DNA from: a virus
Length of the DNA stretch: 26,023 nucleotides
Strand: one strand, 5' to 3'
Virus record (IMG/VR): IMGVR_UViG_3300035162_001372
Location: 1-26,023 of that record
Part shown: positions 8,287-16,937 of the stretch, piece after piece
How positions within the stretch are numbered: position 1 is the first letter of the stretch
How the letters are laid out: the number at the start of each line of letters is the position of its first letter
Position numbers and translations under genes: made by a program
The notes under the pieces: generated by a model
What the model saw: only the letters and a program-made list of their open reading frames with translations
What the model was told of the DNA's origin: nothing
The model's database searches: none

Positions 8287-9576
8287 TTATAACTCCTTGA
8301 AGGAAATCTTATACTCTTGCTGCAAGTAATGTCCTAGACGTAGTTTTGCTTGCTTCTCTGCCGTTCTACCTTTTAAATTGATATCTACTATTACAGGGTC
8401 TAACTTTTCAGGGTACTCCCTAATAACTCGTCCTACAAGCTGTGTTAGTAGAGGGGTATTATTTACTGGAGTGGCAAGTATTAAACAACTAAGTGGATTA
8501 ACACTAATACCCTCTGAGAAAATACTTTGAGTCCCTAAAAGAATGTCTATCTTCCCACTTTGAACTCTTTCTATTTTCTTCTCCCTCTCCGCTAGAGGTA
8601 CTTCTCCAGTAATTAATTCACAATGTTCCCCAATAGTTTCTTTTACTCTTTTTAGAAAAGCAACTCTATCAGACAAAAGAAGCACTTTGTGTCCTCTCTT
8701 TCTATAAGCCGCAGCTAGAAAGCATACTAGTTTTCCGTACTCTTCTTGTCTAACCAAGTCATTAATTCTATTAGCCCAAGGTATCTTGGCCCCATCCATA
8801 AATCTTATTTTTGTTTGAATAACCTCTATAGTTGGTTCCATATAGTTTTCTTTAGGCGGAGTGAACTTAGTGTGCCCAAAGTAATCTGGCATGACAACGT
8901 GTCTACCATCTTTTCTCTCGACAGTACCTGAAAGTCCTATCTTATACCTAGCATAGCTGGCATCTATTAATCGGTTAAAAGTATTTGCGGGGATATGATG
9001 ACATTCGTCAACAATTAAACATCCGAAAGTTTTTGTAATTTGTTCTTTAACCTTATATAAGGTCTGAACATTACCAACAACTATCGAAGAATCAATATCA
9101 TACTTGCCCGAGCCTATAACTCCTGGTTCTATACCAAACACTTTTCGAATCTCTTTCTCCCACTGAGATCGTAAAGCCACTGTATGAGTTATAACAAGAG
9201 TCTTTTGTCCGAGTTTTGCAGCAATGGCTAAGGCTGTAAAAGTCTTTCCCCAAGATACAAAAGCATTTATAACAGCGTTATCATCTAACTTATCATAGAC
9301 TTCCTGTTGACTATCTCTCAGGGGGAATCTAAACTCTGGGAAATCTACAGGAACTTCTACACGTTTGTCTTTGATTTCGTAGCCTGCGGGGATAAGATCA
9401 GACCTTCCAACAGGTATAGATATAAGGTTACTTCGTAGCTTCCTCAAGTTTTTTATATACTGAGGAGCAACGTCGCTTCTATAGCTATCTATTTTATACG
9501 TTAAAGCTTTATCTATATCCGCGAAGGCGGAGGGCTCTATGTCCATATAAATTCTGTTGGAGATTATTGCTTTCAA
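8287..9576 (-). CDS. SF2 DNA helicase, UvsW/RadD-like
   Basis: This is a superfamily 2 helicase that probably remodels branched or recombination DNA, like T4 UvsW. Motifs: Q-motif region before residue 90, Walker A AFVSWGKT (105-112), DECH box D190-E-C-H193, SGT (216-218, motif III) and motif VI QLVGRVIRE (379-387). An N-terminal domain of about 85 residues precedes the motor. The start codon appears to be TTG (9576-9574), overlapping the TGA of the small upstream gene (TTGA), with GGA seven bases upstream. The first downstream ATG would remove ten residues and lacks a ribosome site. The stop lies just before the promoter of the next operon. Confidence 0.9.
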   Translation of the reverse strand: MKAIISNRIYMDIEPSAFADIDKALTYKIDSYRSDVAPQYIKNLRKLRSNLISIPVGRSDLIPAGYEIKDKRVEVPVDFPEFRFPLRDSQQEVYDKLDDNAVINAFVSWGKTFTALAIAAKLGQKTLVITHTVALRSQWEKEIRKVFGIEPGVIGSGKYDIDSSIVVGNVQTLYKVKEQITKTFGCLIVDECHHIPANTFNRLIDASYARYKIGLSGTVERKDGRHVVMPDYFGHTKFTPPKENYMEPTIEVIQTKIRFMDGAKIPWANRINDLVRQEEYGKLVCFLAAAYRKRGHKVLLLSDRVAFLKRVKETIGEHCELITGEVPLAEREKKIERVQSGKIDILLGTQSIFSEGISVNPLSCLILATPVNNTPLLTQLVGRVIREYPEKLDPVIVDINLKGRTAEKQAKLRLGHYLQQEYKISFKEL

Positions 9577-9743
9577 CTTTTAGTCCACATCTCTTCTTCT
9601 AGGCTTCTTCTTATTCGTTCTCCTTTACGTTTTTCTATTACGAAGTTTTCTACTCCGGCTAATCTATCGGTCAAAGTGTCCAATCTACTTAGCACTTGCT
9701 CTAACTTTCGTGTTAGTTCATCAATAACTACATCTTGTTTCAT
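9573..9743 (-). CDS. Small coiled-coil protein (56 aa)
   Basis: This short gene fills the gap between phoH and the UvsW-like helicase. ATG at 9743 overlaps the phoH stop (ATGA), AAGG lies six bases upstream, and the TGA overlaps the helicase TTG start. The peptide has heptad-like Leu/Val spacing (ELTRKLEQVLSRLDTLTDRL) followed by a very basic segment (EKRKGERIRRS), so it is predicted to be a single coiled-coil helix with a basic tail. SlyX-like or helicase-accessory roles are possible; I do not recognise a specific family. Confidence 0.75.
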   Translation of the reverse strand: MKQDVVIDELTRKLEQVLSRLDTLTDRLAGVENFVIEKRKGERIRRSLEEEMWTKS

Positions 9744-10414
9744 ACAATACCTTTTGTGTATTTCTCTGTAAGATAACTTTTCACAAAGTCACTTCTTACA
9801 ATGTCTGAGATATCGAATTCAATAAAATCAAATTCATTCATATCTTTAATTATCTTCATAAAGTCTTTTAAGCCGCTATTTTTCAAGTCAGACTGGAAAA
9901 AATCTCCGCAAAAAATAATTCTACAATTCTTGCCTACTCTAGTAATGATACTGTCTAGCTCATGAAACGTCATGTTTTGACACTCATCCACGATAATTAC
10001 ACTATCATTAAAAGTTGTTCCTCGTATATAGGAAGTTGTTAGAAAATTAATAACTCCTTTCTGTTTTAACTGTCCATAGGGATTATCCCCACGACTAAAC
10101 AATTCTTGCATAATACTTACATAAGGAGCTTCGTAGACTTTAGATTTTTCGTCCTCTGTTCCAGGTAGAAATCCCATTTCCCTTGTGGGGACGGCGCTTC
10201 TAACTAAAACTATTCTACTATATTCTTCTTTCTGTAAATCATCCAGTGCTAGATAAAGGGAAATAAATGTCTTACCGGTTCCTGCACACCCATGTAACAT
10301 TAAATGTTTATTGGTGTCAAACACTTTGACCTGCGCCCTAGTTAAAGGCTCGATCTCTTTCAAATAGAAATTAAGTGCTGATAAAACGTCTCTCTTTGTA
10401 TTCCTTCTTCCCAT
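9740..10414 (-). CDS. phoH: PhoH-like P-loop ATPase
   Basis: This is a PhoH/RhoL-type NTPase. Walker A GCAGTGKT (42-49), the VRSAVPTREMGFLPG segment characteristic of the family (71-85) and Walker B IVDECQNM (D143, E144) are all clear, and the 224-aa length fits phage PhoH proteins. Its biochemical role in phages is not settled; related proteins are RNA-active ATPases and are widespread in marine phages. Here it lies inside the replication operon between an unknown gene and a coiled-coil peptide. Its ATG overlaps the previous stop (TAATG) and has a good GAGGA ribosome site. Confidence 0.93.
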   Translation of the reverse strand: MGRRNTKRDVLSALNFYLKEIEPLTRAQVKVFDTNKHLMLHGCAGTGKTFISLYLALDDLQKEEYSRIVLVRSAVPTREMGFLPGTEDEKSKVYEAPYVSIMQELFSRGDNPYGQLKQKGVINFLTTSYIRGTTFNDSVIIVDECQNMTFHELDSIITRVGKNCRIIFCGDFFQSDLKNSGLKDFMKIIKDMNEFDFIEFDISDIVRSDFVKSYLTEKYTKGIV

Positions 10415-10911
10415 TAAATTTTCCTCTTGCTATCTACTAGCTTACCTTCTGATAAACCGTATAATAGCCACGGGCGAGAGTTTAAATATAAAACTTGGGC
10501 CCAGTTCATGGCTAAGGGAGGTTCTTTTACTATAAAAGCGAAATTTATTCCTCTCAGCCAAATTCTTGAATGAGTTTCTTGTAAGTCTTTTCTTACAATT
10601 TTTACTGACTTTATTTTTTCAAACTTTGTTTTTGCATAAGAAAATATAAAACCTCTATTATCTATTAGTACTGAAGGGTTCTCCTTTACTATATCTAGAA
10701 ATTCTTCGTACGCATTAACTAGTCTTCTTTTCTTATGGGGCGTCTGCAGTCTTCGCTTCCCAAGAGTATCTCCAGGCTGATTTCTATCATCTATAACTAA
10801 GTCATTAACTAATAATAACCCGTCTCGAACATAAAAGTCTTCTGTGCCTAGAGAATACACAGGGAACTCTATACTACGAAATATCTGTCTATAGGTTAAC
10901 GATACTACCAT
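10414..10911 (-). CDS. Unknown protein in replication operon (about 165 aa)
   Basis: No family is recognised. The protein is basic, with a cluster LGKRRLQTPHKKRRL and a mixed alpha/beta pattern, so nucleic-acid binding is possible. I place the start at the ATG at 10911, which overlaps the polymerase end by 23 bp; a GTG at 10962 would extend it by 17 residues but overlap the polymerase by 74 bp. The 10962 site has an AGGG a few bases upstream, so it cannot be excluded. The stop overlaps the phoH ATG. Confidence 0.68.
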   Translation of the reverse strand: MVVSLTYRQIFRSIEFPVYSLGTEDFYVRDGLLLVNDLVIDDRNQPGDTLGKRRLQTPHKKRRLVNAYEEFLDIVKENPSVLIDNRGFIFSYAKTKFEKIKSVKIVRKDLQETHSRIWLRGINFAFIVKEPPLAMNWAQVLYLNSRPWLLYGLSEGKLVDSKRKI

Positions 10912-13171
10912 ATTTTGTACTGAACTTACCCATTGAGTAGTCTTCACCAACTTCAAAATCACACCCTACAGGAGCACTGGAGATATAAATACCTCTGTCC
11001 TTCTGTATTTCTGTTTGTAATATCTTACTATATTCCTCTACTTCATCATTAGGAACTTCTGCAAGTACTGAATCGTGAACCAAAGCGAAGATTTTACTCT
11101 TCATATTTCTTTGTTTTATAATTCCATGAGCTTCTATAGCCCCTATTAAGTTTATATCGGAAGCAGCAGACTGAACAAGAAAATTAAGTCCCGATCTAAT
11201 AGCGTGTCCTTGAACCCCTCTATTATCCGATTTAACGTCTGGCAATCTTCTTTTTCTACCGAAGTGAGAATAGATATAACCTTGACGTTTGATAGTTTCT
11301 TTTTGTTCTTCAAGCCACTCTTCAAGCCTCCAGAAAGCACCAAAGTATTCCTTGATGATCTGCCTTGCCTGAACAACGGATAGCTTGCCCCCATCCTTAG
11401 TAACCTGCTCACTAATTTTATTCGCTCCAGCTCCATACATGATACCGAAGGTCACAGCTTTAGCAGCCTGTCTGTAAGTTGTATACTTCTCTGCCACCTC
11501 TTCAACTTCGCAGTCTAGTTTAAATACTTTGTGAGCAATTGTAGAGTGAAAGTTTCCTCCAGATCGAAATACATCTTGAAGCTCTAAGTCATCCGCCAAC
11601 ACAGCGGCGACATATACTTCGGCAGTTGTTAAATCCATCGCAACAATCTTATGTCCTTCGGAAGCACGAATGCAGCCCTTAATAATAGGATTGTCTCTAG
11701 GGAGTTGTTGCATATTCAATTTACCACTAGAAGATAGTCTTCCCGAAGTAGTCCCATGAATATTAAAGTTGGTTCGTAAGTGACTATCTCTGTCTAGTTG
11801 CGGAATAATCTTATCAAGATAAGTATTCTTAATCTTAGTTTTCTTACGAACATCTAAAATTAACTGAGGAATCTCGTGCTGAACGGAAAGTTTCTCTAGT
11901 ACTTCTGCGTTAGTAGAATTTTCGCCTTTGTCAGTCTTAATCCCGGTAGGCTTTAAACCAACATAGTCGAATAATAACTTACGTAATTGCAGTACACTGT
12001 TAGGGTTAAACTCTTTACCTTCAGCCACTTGAAAAGCTACTACGCCTACATTACTCTGTAACTTGTCTACAGCTTCCGTAATTTCCGTAAACATAAGATC
12101 TTGACTAGCAACTAGCCTTTCTTTGTCGAAGGGTACTCCGTTATCTTGTACGTCTATAAGAAATCTACAAGCAGGAAGTAAAATATTATCATATACACGT
12201 TTTAAATTAGGGTTGCCTCTTTTTAGTGCATTTTCGAACTTCTCAAAGATAGTGAAAGTAGCACAGGCATCAATGGCAGCATAAGTCTGCATAACTTCGA
12301 AAGGAATCCACTCCCATTTGAAATCATCTTTTAATACACCATGTTGTTTACGATAGTCGTCCATCCAAGTATACATAGGTTTTTCATAGTCTCCGTACTC
12401 CGTATACTTCATAGCGAGCATCTTCAGGCCGTGAGTGCCTGGATTCTCGTCAAGCATATAGTGCATGAGCATTGTGTCTTCAAAACGAGGTATACTCACG
12501 TTGAAATGATACTCAAACATTGGAATATCGAATTTAGCATTGTGGAATACCATACGTTTCTTGTCAAATAATTCTTGTAACTTCTCTTCTACGGATTCAT
12601 CAATAGTATCGGCATTAATATAAGCACCTGCATCAAGTTGATAGCATAAGCTAATACCAAGAATATACCCATTCCTAGGGTACAGACCAGTAGTCTCTGA
12701 GTCGATTCCGATATAGTCGAGGGGCGAGTCAATACATCTTTGAATGTAATCCAAAGTTCCTTCAGTCGTTGTAATACCGACAAATTTTTCGTCATTTATC
12801 ACGGCCTTCTTCTTAGTACCCGACACGTATCCTATAATACTTGTCTGGGCAGTTTCCCAAATCTTTTTAGCTTCTGGCTTAAAAGACAGCATGGCAGGAC
12901 TGATAATAGGTAAAAATTTATCATCTACAATACTTCCTGCATACTGCATAACTTGAGTTACTTTTGTGTAATGTTTTAGGGGTTCTGAGCCAACAAGGAT
13001 TATCCACTCGTAGGCATCCGTATCCAATTCGAGATCCACATCTTTAGCTAATACTTTAGATATGTCAGGATTGGAACTTAAAGAGAAACGATCAAACTCA
13101 AACTCATTATCGAATAAGCGAACATAATCGTGTCTACTTGGTTTTGATTCAATCAAGGCTATACTAGCCAT
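10889..13171 (-). CDS. Family A DNA polymerase with 3'-5' exonuclease
   Basis: This is the replicative polymerase of the phage, 760 aa, with no 5' nuclease domain. Proofreading exonuclease motifs: D157-S-E159, N211-x2-FD215 and Y297-x3-D301. Polymerase domain: TSGRLSSSGKLNMQQLP (475-491), motif A D513LTTAEVY520, motif B R567-x3-K571-x3-F575-G-x2-YG580 and motif C H699-D700-S701. Two departures from the E. coli pattern stand out: motif A reads DLTTAEVY instead of DYSQIELR, and motif C has HDS instead of HDE. The catalytic aspartates D513 and D700 are kept. A GGAG ribosome site precedes the ATG; the gene overlaps the primase by 8 bp. Confidence 0.96.
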   Translation of the reverse strand: MASIALIESKPSRHDYVRLFDNEFEFDRFSLSSNPDISKVLAKDVDLELDTDAYEWIILVGSEPLKHYTKVTQVMQYAGSIVDDKFLPIISPAMLSFKPEAKKIWETAQTSIIGYVSGTKKKAVINDEKFVGITTTEGTLDYIQRCIDSPLDYIGIDSETTGLYPRNGYILGISLCYQLDAGAYINADTIDESVEEKLQELFDKKRMVFHNAKFDIPMFEYHFNVSIPRFEDTMLMHYMLDENPGTHGLKMLAMKYTEYGDYEKPMYTWMDDYRKQHGVLKDDFKWEWIPFEVMQTYAAIDACATFTIFEKFENALKRGNPNLKRVYDNILLPACRFLIDVQDNGVPFDKERLVASQDLMFTEITEAVDKLQSNVGVVAFQVAEGKEFNPNSVLQLRKLLFDYVGLKPTGIKTDKGENSTNAEVLEKLSVQHEIPQLILDVRKKTKIKNTYLDKIIPQLDRDSHLRTNFNIHGTTSGRLSSSGKLNMQQLPRDNPIIKGCIRASEGHKIVAMDLTTAEVYVAAVLADDLELQDVFRSGGNFHSTIAHKVFKLDCEVEEVAEKYTTYRQAAKAVTFGIMYGAGANKISEQVTKDGGKLSVVQARQIIKEYFGAFWRLEEWLEEQKETIKRQGYIYSHFGRKRRLPDVKSDNRGVQGHAIRSGLNFLVQSAASDINLIGAIEAHGIIKQRNMKSKIFALVHDSVLAEVPNDEVEEYSKILQTEIQKDRGIYISSAPVGCDFEVGEDYSMGKFSTKYGSIVNL

Positions 13172-13988
13172 ATAGTTTTCTCCGTAACTCTGTTACTTCA
13201 GTTTGTGTAAGGTCTCCAGGATCTCCTGAAGCCAGTCTTATCTCATTAACTGGAAACATTCCAGCTATTTTTTTAATTTGTTGTGCAGCTTCTTTACCTG
13301 CCTTATCAGCATCAAATATTAAATCTATTGCGGATACACCTGAAATTTTAAGATCATTCAATTTATTTTCATTAAAATTCTTCACTCCAAAGCAGCATAC
13401 TGCATTATCTAGTCCTTTATCATGTAAGTTAAGCATGTCAAACAAGCCCTCTACTAAAATGATGCGGCCCTGAAATGGGCGGGCTAGCGGGAACAAAGGA
13501 ACCTTAACTCTTGCAGGGTAGAAAAGATACTTTCTATCTCCGTCTATAGTATTTCTTCCTTGAAAAACTACTATTCTGCCACTTGCTTCTCTAATAGGGA
13601 AGTTTATCCTACCCGTAAAATGGGGGGCGTGGTGGTGAAAAGCACCGAACTTTTTATAAGTCTCGGGGGATATATTTCTGTAGTTTCCAATATAAGAAAC
13701 ATAGCCCTCTGGCATGTCAAGACCAACGCCAGAAGATCTTAAGTTAGTCATAAGTCTTCTCAGTTGCTCCCTCCTTATCTCTAGCTCGCTATAGTCTACA
13801 TCATAGTGTCTGAACAAACTACCTTTGAATCCACATGAAAAACAATTAAACATGCCCAGTACTTTATCTATTCTCATACTAGGACTGCTATCATCATGCT
13901 CAGGGTTGAGACATCTTATTAAGATATCTTGTCCAGCTACTTTATAATATATACCTCTTTCTTCTAGTAAGTCTATTACAGCGCTCAT
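13164..13988 (-). CDS. DNA primase (DnaG-type, zinc finger plus TOPRIM)
   Basis: The protein synthesises RNA primers for lagging-strand DNA. An N-terminal zinc-binding domain (C26, H31, C49, C52; CHC2 type) is followed by a linker and the TOPRIM catalytic core with VEGLFD (E180, D184), FDADKAG (D226, D228) and a GDPGDL segment. At 274 aa it is a compact phage primase with no helicase or DnaB-binding domain of the E. coli length. It overlaps the helicase gene by ATGA and the polymerase by 8 bp, so helicase, primase and polymerase form one coupled unit. Confidence 0.93.
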   Translation of the reverse strand: MSAVIDLLEERGIYYKVAGQDILIRCLNPEHDDSSPSMRIDKVLGMFNCFSCGFKGSLFRHYDVDYSELEIRREQLRRLMTNLRSSGVGLDMPEGYVSYIGNYRNISPETYKKFGAFHHHAPHFTGRINFPIREASGRIVVFQGRNTIDGDRKYLFYPARVKVPLFPLARPFQGRIILVEGLFDMLNLHDKGLDNAVCCFGVKNFNENKLNDLKISGVSAIDLIFDADKAGKEAAQQIKKIAGMFPVNEIRLASGDPGDLTQTEVTELRRKLYG

Positions 13989-15319
13989 GATATTTCATAG
14001 TCCTCTTCTGCTTCATTTTCACTAGGTACTTGCCCAGTCTCTGGCCCAAGTTTTAGATTAGCCCAATCGATTTTAGAAGTAAAACTTCGTTCCTCTGCGT
14101 TCCTCATCTTAACACAATTAAAACTCATTATATCATGTTCTTTTTGATGGTCATCAAGCACATAAGCAGCATCCATGGAGTCAAGAATACCTTTAGCAAA
14201 CCTAGTCTCACCAGAAGTATCAATTTGATACGCAGTTACCATCAATATATTATAATCTTGAGCATAAGTTTTCAACGCCTTACTTACTTCTATCTGTTCT
14301 GTCCAATCATACTGACCCATTCTAGGGTTGAAGTTGGCACTCCTTTTTACCTGATTAATATAATCCACTATTACCATCTTAGGCTTTAGTCTAGTGATCT
14401 TTTTATCTAGTTCTGATCGTATATTACTCAGGCTAAGAGAGGGACTATATATAATATCTAGCTGCGTTTCTCTTAGTGGCTGACGAGATAGTACGTTATG
14501 AAACTTGTCAAAGTCACGGGTTTTTAAATAATTGTCAAATAATCTTTCCCCGTCTTCATATCTTTTAGCCCACCAATGTGCTACGGATTCCCATTCTTTT
14601 ATAGAAAGATTTCTTTTTCTTAAAGCTTCTTGGGGAACTCCTGTGGCTATAGAACAACATCTTTGCATAATCTCTCGACCTTCCATCTCTATCGTAAAAT
14701 ACAAGACCGAGTTACCTGCCTCATAAGTATTTACAGCAAGATTAGAACAAAGCAAGGATTTACCCTTACCTTTTTGCCCCCCAAAAGCAATATACTGCTT
14801 TGGGCCAAAAGTTTGGACTCTATCGAAATCTTGATTTATACCTAGCGCTACATAGTTGTCCAGAGAAGTCTGTGGCTCGAACAAAGACATTTTTTGCATA
14901 TTGTTTTCAATAGGCTTTAGGTCTACCTTCTCTTCGATATTTAAAACCATTTCCTGCAAGTATTCAAGGTTCTCAGCCGCAGATTCAGTAGCAATAGTAT
15001 TGGTAAGAAATTTTTCTAACCCATCCATAATCTCTAGCTGGGTATACTCATTCTTTAGGTACTCTAGTAAAGTAGCCCCATCTATATCTAGGTCTTCTAC
15101 TTTCTCTAGCGCCATGAATTTGTTGCGTAAAGGAGAGTCCCTTAGTGATATTTTTAGGTCGTTAAAGGTGGGAAGTCTACTATGATCCTGCACATAGTCA
15201 TCTACGCAGGCCCATACTGTTTCATACTCTGTTGGAAAATAATTTTTCTGGCAATTCGACCAAGTTTCTACATCGCCTTGCACGATAATAGTCTTCAGTA
15301 AAATGCTTGCCAGATTCAA
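13985..15319 (-). CDS. Replicative DNA helicase (DnaB/T4 gp41-like)
   Basis: This is the hexameric replicative helicase. The C-terminal RecA-type motor shows Walker A GQKGKGKS (181-188), an ExE-like YFTIEME segment (207-213), and Walker B MVIVDY (D319). The N-terminal about 150 residues are helical, as in gp41/DnaB. The start codon is TTG (15319-15317), supported by a GGAGAG ribosome site five bases upstream; no ATG with a ribosome site occurs nearby. It is the first gene of the helicase-primase-polymerase-PhoH-UvsW unit and lies after a terminator, with no consensus sigma70 promoter of its own. Confidence 0.93.
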   Translation of the reverse strand: MNLASILLKTIIVQGDVETWSNCQKNYFPTEYETVWACVDDYVQDHSRLPTFNDLKISLRDSPLRNKFMALEKVEDLDIDGATLLEYLKNEYTQLEIMDGLEKFLTNTIATESAAENLEYLQEMVLNIEEKVDLKPIENNMQKMSLFEPQTSLDNYVALGINQDFDRVQTFGPKQYIAFGGQKGKGKSLLCSNLAVNTYEAGNSVLYFTIEMEGREIMQRCCSIATGVPQEALRKRNLSIKEWESVAHWWAKRYEDGERLFDNYLKTRDFDKFHNVLSRQPLRETQLDIIYSPSLSLSNIRSELDKKITRLKPKMVIVDYINQVKRSANFNPRMGQYDWTEQIEVSKALKTYAQDYNILMVTAYQIDTSGETRFAKGILDSMDAAYVLDDHQKEHDIMSFNCVKMRNAEERSFTSKIDWANLKLGPETGQVPSENEAEEDYEIS

Positions 15320-15338
15320 TTACTCTCTCCATATATAA

Positions 15339-15344
15339 TTTATA
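15339..15344 (-). promoter_or_regulatory. Candidate -10-only promoter before the replication operon
   Basis: On the minus strand TATAAA (15344-15339) sits between the upstream terminator and the helicase TTG. No -35-like hexamer lies 16-18 bp upstream. The box is exactly 10 bases after a GGC that is followed by the terminator T run, the same arrangement as at 24911-24929. It may be an activator-dependent or late-type promoter, or merely AT-rich sequence. Confidence 0.35.
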
Positions 15345-15349
15345 GCAAT

Positions 15350-15379
15350 AAAAAGCCAGAGTGGGGCCTCACGCCCCAC
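15350..15379 (-). terminator. Hairpin terminator after the Myb-like repeat gene
   Basis: A perfect 7-bp stem GTGGGGC/GCCCCAC with a 5-base loop (15361-15379) is followed on the minus strand, after six bases, by five T residues (15354-15350). It lies 23 bases beyond the stop of the 240-aa gene. The gap between stem and T run makes it imperfect, so partial read-through into the helicase operon is plausible. Confidence 0.65.
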
Positions 15380-15401
15380 CCCAGCAGGGGGAACTAAGGG
15401 A

Positions 15402-16124
15402 TTAGCCCGCAGCTTTTGCTGCTTTTGCTGCACCATCATAGTTAGAGGCTGTAAGTCCGCGACGAGTCAACATAGTCTTGACACCTCGGGCAGTCTTGCC
15501 AATTTGCTCTGCAATCTCTTCTACAGATAGGCCAGCTACATCAACTCCATCTAAAGGATCAACACGGCTTGCAGCCTTGCTTTCCTTCTGTGCTGGAATG
15601 GACGAGATGGAACCTTGACGTAAAAGTGACAAAGCTTTACCACGTACTTGATTTACTGTTCGGCCAAGAGCCTCTGCGATATCTTCTAAGAAAGCACCAT
15701 CGCTTGCGTGAGCAACGAAAGTGGTTTCTTCTTCAGGAGTAAAAGAACGAATAGCTTCTGCCTTAGGCTGCTTTTTAACGTGCTCTGTAAGCTGCATAGA
15801 TAACAGCTTGCCCTGAATTTGCTTAGAAGAAAATTCGCCATCTTCAAAAGCTTCTGCGATTTGACCGTAGGTATAAGTACCTGCGTTATCAACAACAAAA
15901 CTATTGAGAGTAGCTTCTTGTGCTTCAGTAAACGCACGAGTAGCTACAGAAGCAGAAGATTCTACTTCGTGACCCATTTTACGCAGCTTAGAAGCTACAG
16001 AACGGGGTGATGTTTCAAGCTGGTCAGCAGCTTCAACAACCGTAGGATAAGTTACTGGGGATTCAGCACCTACGAAATTAGTAAGAGTCGCTGTGCGCTC
16101 ATCAGTCCACTTTGGAATTGCCAT
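15402..16124 (-). CDS. Protein with four Myb/SANT- or HTH-like repeats (240 aa)
   Basis: The protein is built from four degenerate helical repeats of about 45 residues: 6-50 (KWTDERTATLTNFV ... SPRSVASKLRKMG), 65-112 (FTEAQEATLNSFV ... SSKQIQGKLLSM), 128-170 (FTPEEETTFVAHA ... TVNQVRGKALSLL) and a shortened 199-226 (LSVEEIAEQIGKTARGVKTMLTRRG). Each has an aromatic-T/S-x-E start and a basic recognition-like helix, as in Myb/SANT or other HTH domains. The first repeat resembles the 119-aa protein at 19261-19620. The tail is Ala/Lys-rich (GAAKAAKAAG). It probably binds DNA, either as a regulator or as an abundant DNA-packing protein; neither role is proven. AGGAA ribosome site; four-base gap to the ligase gene. 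Confidence 0.8.
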   Translation of the reverse strand: MAIPKWTDERTATLTNFVGAESPVTYPTVVEAADQLETSPRSVASKLRKMGHEVESSASVATRAFTEAQEATLNSFVVDNAGTYTYGQIAEAFEDGEFSSKQIQGKLLSMQLTEHVKKQPKAEAIRSFTPEEETTFVAHASDGAFLEDIAEALGRTVNQVRGKALSLLRQGSISSIPAQKESKAASRVDPLDGVDVAGLSVEEIAEQIGKTARGVKTMLTRRGLTASNYDGAAKAAKAAG

Positions 16125-16128
16125 AAAT

Positions 16129-16881
16129 TTAATTTCCTAATAATTGGTTAAGGTTTGTAATGATAGAGACTCCATTGTCTCTAGCTTTTTTGGTTTTTGA
16201 AGATTCTAGTCCACTCTCGTTTATTAGGATGGTTACTTCTCTAGTCAAAGAGGGTTTTGTAATATATCCTTTGCTAATGAGAGCTTTCTCTGCTTCTGCT
16301 TTTGTTTTAAAAGATGTCAGTTTTCCACTAATGCACACAACACCTTTAGGCTCAATTACAGATACTACTTCATTTGATTCAAAAGAAAATGGTAGCCACT
16401 TGTACTCACGGAGAAACAAGGTATTGTACCAGGCCAGCAAATTATTGCTTGCCTTAGGGCCAAGCCCCGCTTTAGTACAAGCGTCTTCATTTAAATCATA
16501 GATACTACTTATTACTGCGCATAACTTAGAAGAGGCCGATCTTCCTATCAATGGAATAGAAAAAGCGGGTAGAATTTCGGAAAGACTAGCTTTCTTGGAT
16601 TCTTGTATCTCTTCAAGAAGCTTAGTAGCAAGTTTCTCGGAGTTAAGAGACTCTACCATCTCACCCAAACTCAGCTCATATATTTGTGGTATTGAAGTAA
16701 TTCTGAGTTTCTGGATTGAAGACGGCCCTAGTCCTTTAATTTTCAAAGTAGATGAGAAGTGTTCGATTAACTTATAAGTCTTAGACTCACAAGAAGCATT
16801 GTAACAGAACAACTGATCGTTCTCCCACACCAGAGGTGAGGAACAACTCGGACAGTGTGTTGGTGCTACAATTTCGTTCAA
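16129..16881 (-). CDS. ligB: NAD+-dependent DNA ligase, C-terminal subunit (Zn finger, HhH, BRCT)
   Basis: This encodes the DNA-binding half of a bacterial-type NAD+ ligase as a separate protein. It has a Cys4 zinc finger (C10, C13, C26, C31), helix-hairpin-helix segments (IKGLGPSSIQKL at 48-59, FSIPLIGRSASSKL near 107-120, AGLGPKASNNL at 138-148) and a C-terminal BRCT domain (about 176-250). There is no adenylation domain; that half is at 17591-18541, two genes upstream. Phage T5 also has a two-subunit NAD+ ligase. The start is TTG (16881-16879) with AGGAG eight bases upstream. The gene has its own consensus promoter (16909-16937), so the two halves are separately transcribed as well as possibly co-transcribed. 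Confidence 0.9.
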   Translation of the reverse strand: MNEIVAPTHCPSCSSPLVWENDQLFCYNASCESKTYKLIEHFSSTLKIKGLGPSSIQKLRITSIPQIYELSLGEMVESLNSEKLATKLLEEIQESKKASLSEILPAFSIPLIGRSASSKLCAVISSIYDLNEDACTKAGLGPKASNNLLAWYNTLFLREYKWLPFSFESNEVVSVIEPKGVVCISGKLTSFKTKAEAEKALISKGYITKPSLTREVTILINESGLESSKTKKARDNGVSIITNLNQLLGN

Positions 16882-16908
16882 AAGACTTTCTCCTACATTT
16901 GAATAGAT

Positions 16909-16937
16909 ATTATACGGGGTTTAAGTTGAAAAGTCAA
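16909..16937 (-). promoter_or_regulatory. Sigma70 promoter for the ligase C-terminal half
   Basis: Minus strand: -35 TTGACT (16937-16932, one mismatch), 17-bp spacer, -10 TATAAT (16914-16909), preceded by AAAAAATAGTTC. The TGA within the -35 box is the stop codon of the GIY-YIG gene. The expected start point near 16902 leaves about 21 bases to the TTG start. Confidence 0.9.

Noticed and set aside
10912-10962. GTG start extending the unknown gene after the polymerase by 17 residues
   Set aside because: It would overlap the polymerase by 74 bp; not excluded, because an AGGG lies just upstream, but the ATG at 10911 is simpler.
14856-15185. Plus-strand open frame of 109 codons
   Set aside because: Antisense to the replicative helicase, no family pattern and no promoter on that strand.
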